64,000 bases of DNA from Cercis canadensis. Taxonomy: Eukaryota; Streptophyta; Magnoliopsida; Fabales; Fabaceae. Location of the stretch: NCBI GenBank assembly GCA_003255065.1, contig QAOA01001012.1, positions 1 to 64,000 on the forward strand. The letters are read 5' to 3'. Each line of letters opens with the position of its first letter. Position 1 is the stretch's first letter. The notes below the pieces were generated by a model. That model saw only the letters and a program-made list of their open reading frames with translations, had not been told where the DNA came from and ran no database searches. Positions 62,738-64,000 of the stretch are shown here, piece after piece. A program made the position numbers and the translations under genes.

Positions 62738-63500
62738 ATTTCAGTGTAAAAAATTTTGAAAAAATAAATTATTTAATATGTGATAAAATAAGCTATTTGA
62801 CATAATTAATGCAGTGTAAAAAGTTTTTTACCAAAATAGGGTAATTTTAAAGTATATTACCGAAATAATGCATTTTTAAAAAATTCAAAATTAAAAAAAA
62901 AAAACAAAGTTGGGAAGTATGGGGCCCACCGGACACGCCANCCACCGAACACGCCAGAGGCCCCGTGACATGTTCTGATTGAACACGCTGTAGGTCCTAT
63001 GGCTTGTTTGTCCTTGTATTTTCCTCCTCGGTTTTACAAATGTGCTGGTCTCATTGCTGTTGAAAATGTGCCAAATGGCATGCCTTTTAGGGACTTATAT
63101 GTGGGGACACGTTGTGGGGCTGGTGGAGTGTCCTTTGAGGACGTGCGCGGGCCCTCGGAGTGTCCGATGGGGCTCGCAGTCTAAATTTTTTTTATTTTTT
63201 AAAAACTACATTATTTTGGTAAATTACTTTCAAACTACATTATTTTAGTATTTAAATTTTCTAACTACCCTAATCTGGTCAAAGAGCTGATAGAATACAT
63301 AATTTTTTTTTTTTATAAAATATAAGAACAACATAATATAAGAAAGCGTGTCAAACAATAAATTTAAAAAATTATTTTTTGGTATGTTTTCTTATATTAT
63401 ATCGTTTTTATATTTTATAAAGAACTGTGTATCCTGACATATACTGAATGACTCAATTTTTTGAAATCTTTGCAATGACACCAAAATCACATTGTAACTC
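62738..63500. mobile_element. AT-rich MITE family E copy, split by a younger insertion
   Basis: The left part (~62738-62790) and right part (~63298-63500) together reproduce the element at 57717-57975, including the broken word 'aaaata|cataattttt'. The break is occupied by the 62791-63288 element. Confidence 0.6.
62791..63288. mobile_element. Nested Mutator-like element with GC-rich core
   Basis: A ~498-bp insertion with inverted ends agctatttgac and (reverse complement of right) agctctttgac. It is flanked by 9-bp direct repeats gataaaata (62782-62790) and gatagaata (63289-63297), 8 of 9 matching. The AT-rich arms surround a GC-rich core, 62921-63182, holding 'gaacacgcc' words shared with 4216-4500. 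The core may be a captured genomic fragment; its frame at 62999-63184 resembles no known protein. N62941 lies inside with a 15-base stutter. Confidence 0.7.
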
Positions 63501-64000
63501 TTATTAGGTCACATACATAAATGGAGAGTATAGCATAAATGAATAATATAAAAGGATAATAACATAGTAATCACATTCTTTTATTACATATTAGATATAA
63601 TAAATATTTTTTGTTAGCCCAATTAAACTTTATATATATATATATGGTATTTATTATTCAATACTGTAGTTTCATAAGTTTTTTCTTATCAAAACAAAGA
63701 AATTCTTTTTTTTTTTCCTTGTTGCTGACAAGTTTAATACAATTTTTCAATAATATGATTGGTATTGATACTACATGTACAATTAATTACTAAAATGATT
63801 TAAATTGTATATTTTATAAGTCTTACATATCTATTGACTAAAATAATTAATGTGAATTTTTTTACTAATAATAGTATAAATTATTTCAATTTTCAATTTT
63901 CTTGTGATATTGATTTGCCAATATACCATGGTATTGTAAATGAGGGGCCCAATAGTTATATATGATTCAGGCCAGGGAAGAAACATAATAATCATTTATG
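63501..64000. other. AT-rich window end
   Basis: Intergenic DNA with a (TA)n run near 63632-63645. No feature is supported. Confidence 0.5.

Noticed and set aside
1..64000. CRISPR arrays, phage or bacterial defence systems, ribosomal RNA genes
   Set aside because: No regularly spaced repeats with unique spacers and no rRNA signatures; the window is plant nuclear DNA.

Overview
This is plant nuclear DNA, most likely from a dicot and probably woody; the species cannot be named from the window. The base composition is AT-rich. Genes carry GT..AG introns and encode plant-specific families, and the spacers are full of small non-autonomous transposons. Six protein-coding genes can be rebuilt exon by exon. 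Bacterial features (operons, ribosome binding sites, CRISPR) do not apply.

Layout. 1-17.4 kb holds no convincing gene. It has a diverged ~1.8 kb tandem repeat, a near-identical copy of 1-4214 at 10678-15017, tandem repeats of 496 and 80 bp, and several MITEs. 17.5-19.0 kb (-) is an R2R3-MYB repressor with a bHLH-binding motif, an EAR motif and a degenerate TLLLFR-like tail. 20-25.7 kb is spacer with a complete 290-bp miniature LTR retrotransposon. 25.7-30.4 kb (-) is a nine-exon, probably plastid-targeted DUF3326 protein. 32.9-36.8 kb (-) is an LPR1-type multicopper oxidase. 41.6-46.1 kb (+) is actin-interacting protein 1 (AIP1, WD40). 48.5-52.6 kb (+) is a domesticated Mutator-like transposase of the PB1-containing MUSTANG type. 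54.7-56.8 kb (-) is a heavy-metal-associated isoprenylated protein (HIPP). 57-64 kb is spacer with nested foldback elements.

The genes do not form a pathway. At most, LPR1 (root iron/phosphate sensing) and AIP1 (actin turnover) both bear on tip and root growth in other plants, but their proximity is probably chance. The recurring theme is Mutator: several foldback MITEs have 9-bp target-site duplications, in the same window as a host gene derived from a Mutator transposase.

Caution on assembly. There are 17 isolated single Ns. At least 11 are flanked by direct copies of the same sequence, as if overlapping or allelic contigs were joined without being merged. This duplicates one exon of the DUF3326 gene and the 5' region of LPR1, and may also explain the 4.2-kb duplication. 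No wholly new biological system was found. The most distinctive items are the miniature LTR element, the 9-bp-TSD MITE families (one nested), an in-frame, stop-free intron in the DUF3326 gene, and the repeat-expanded linker of the MUSTANG protein.
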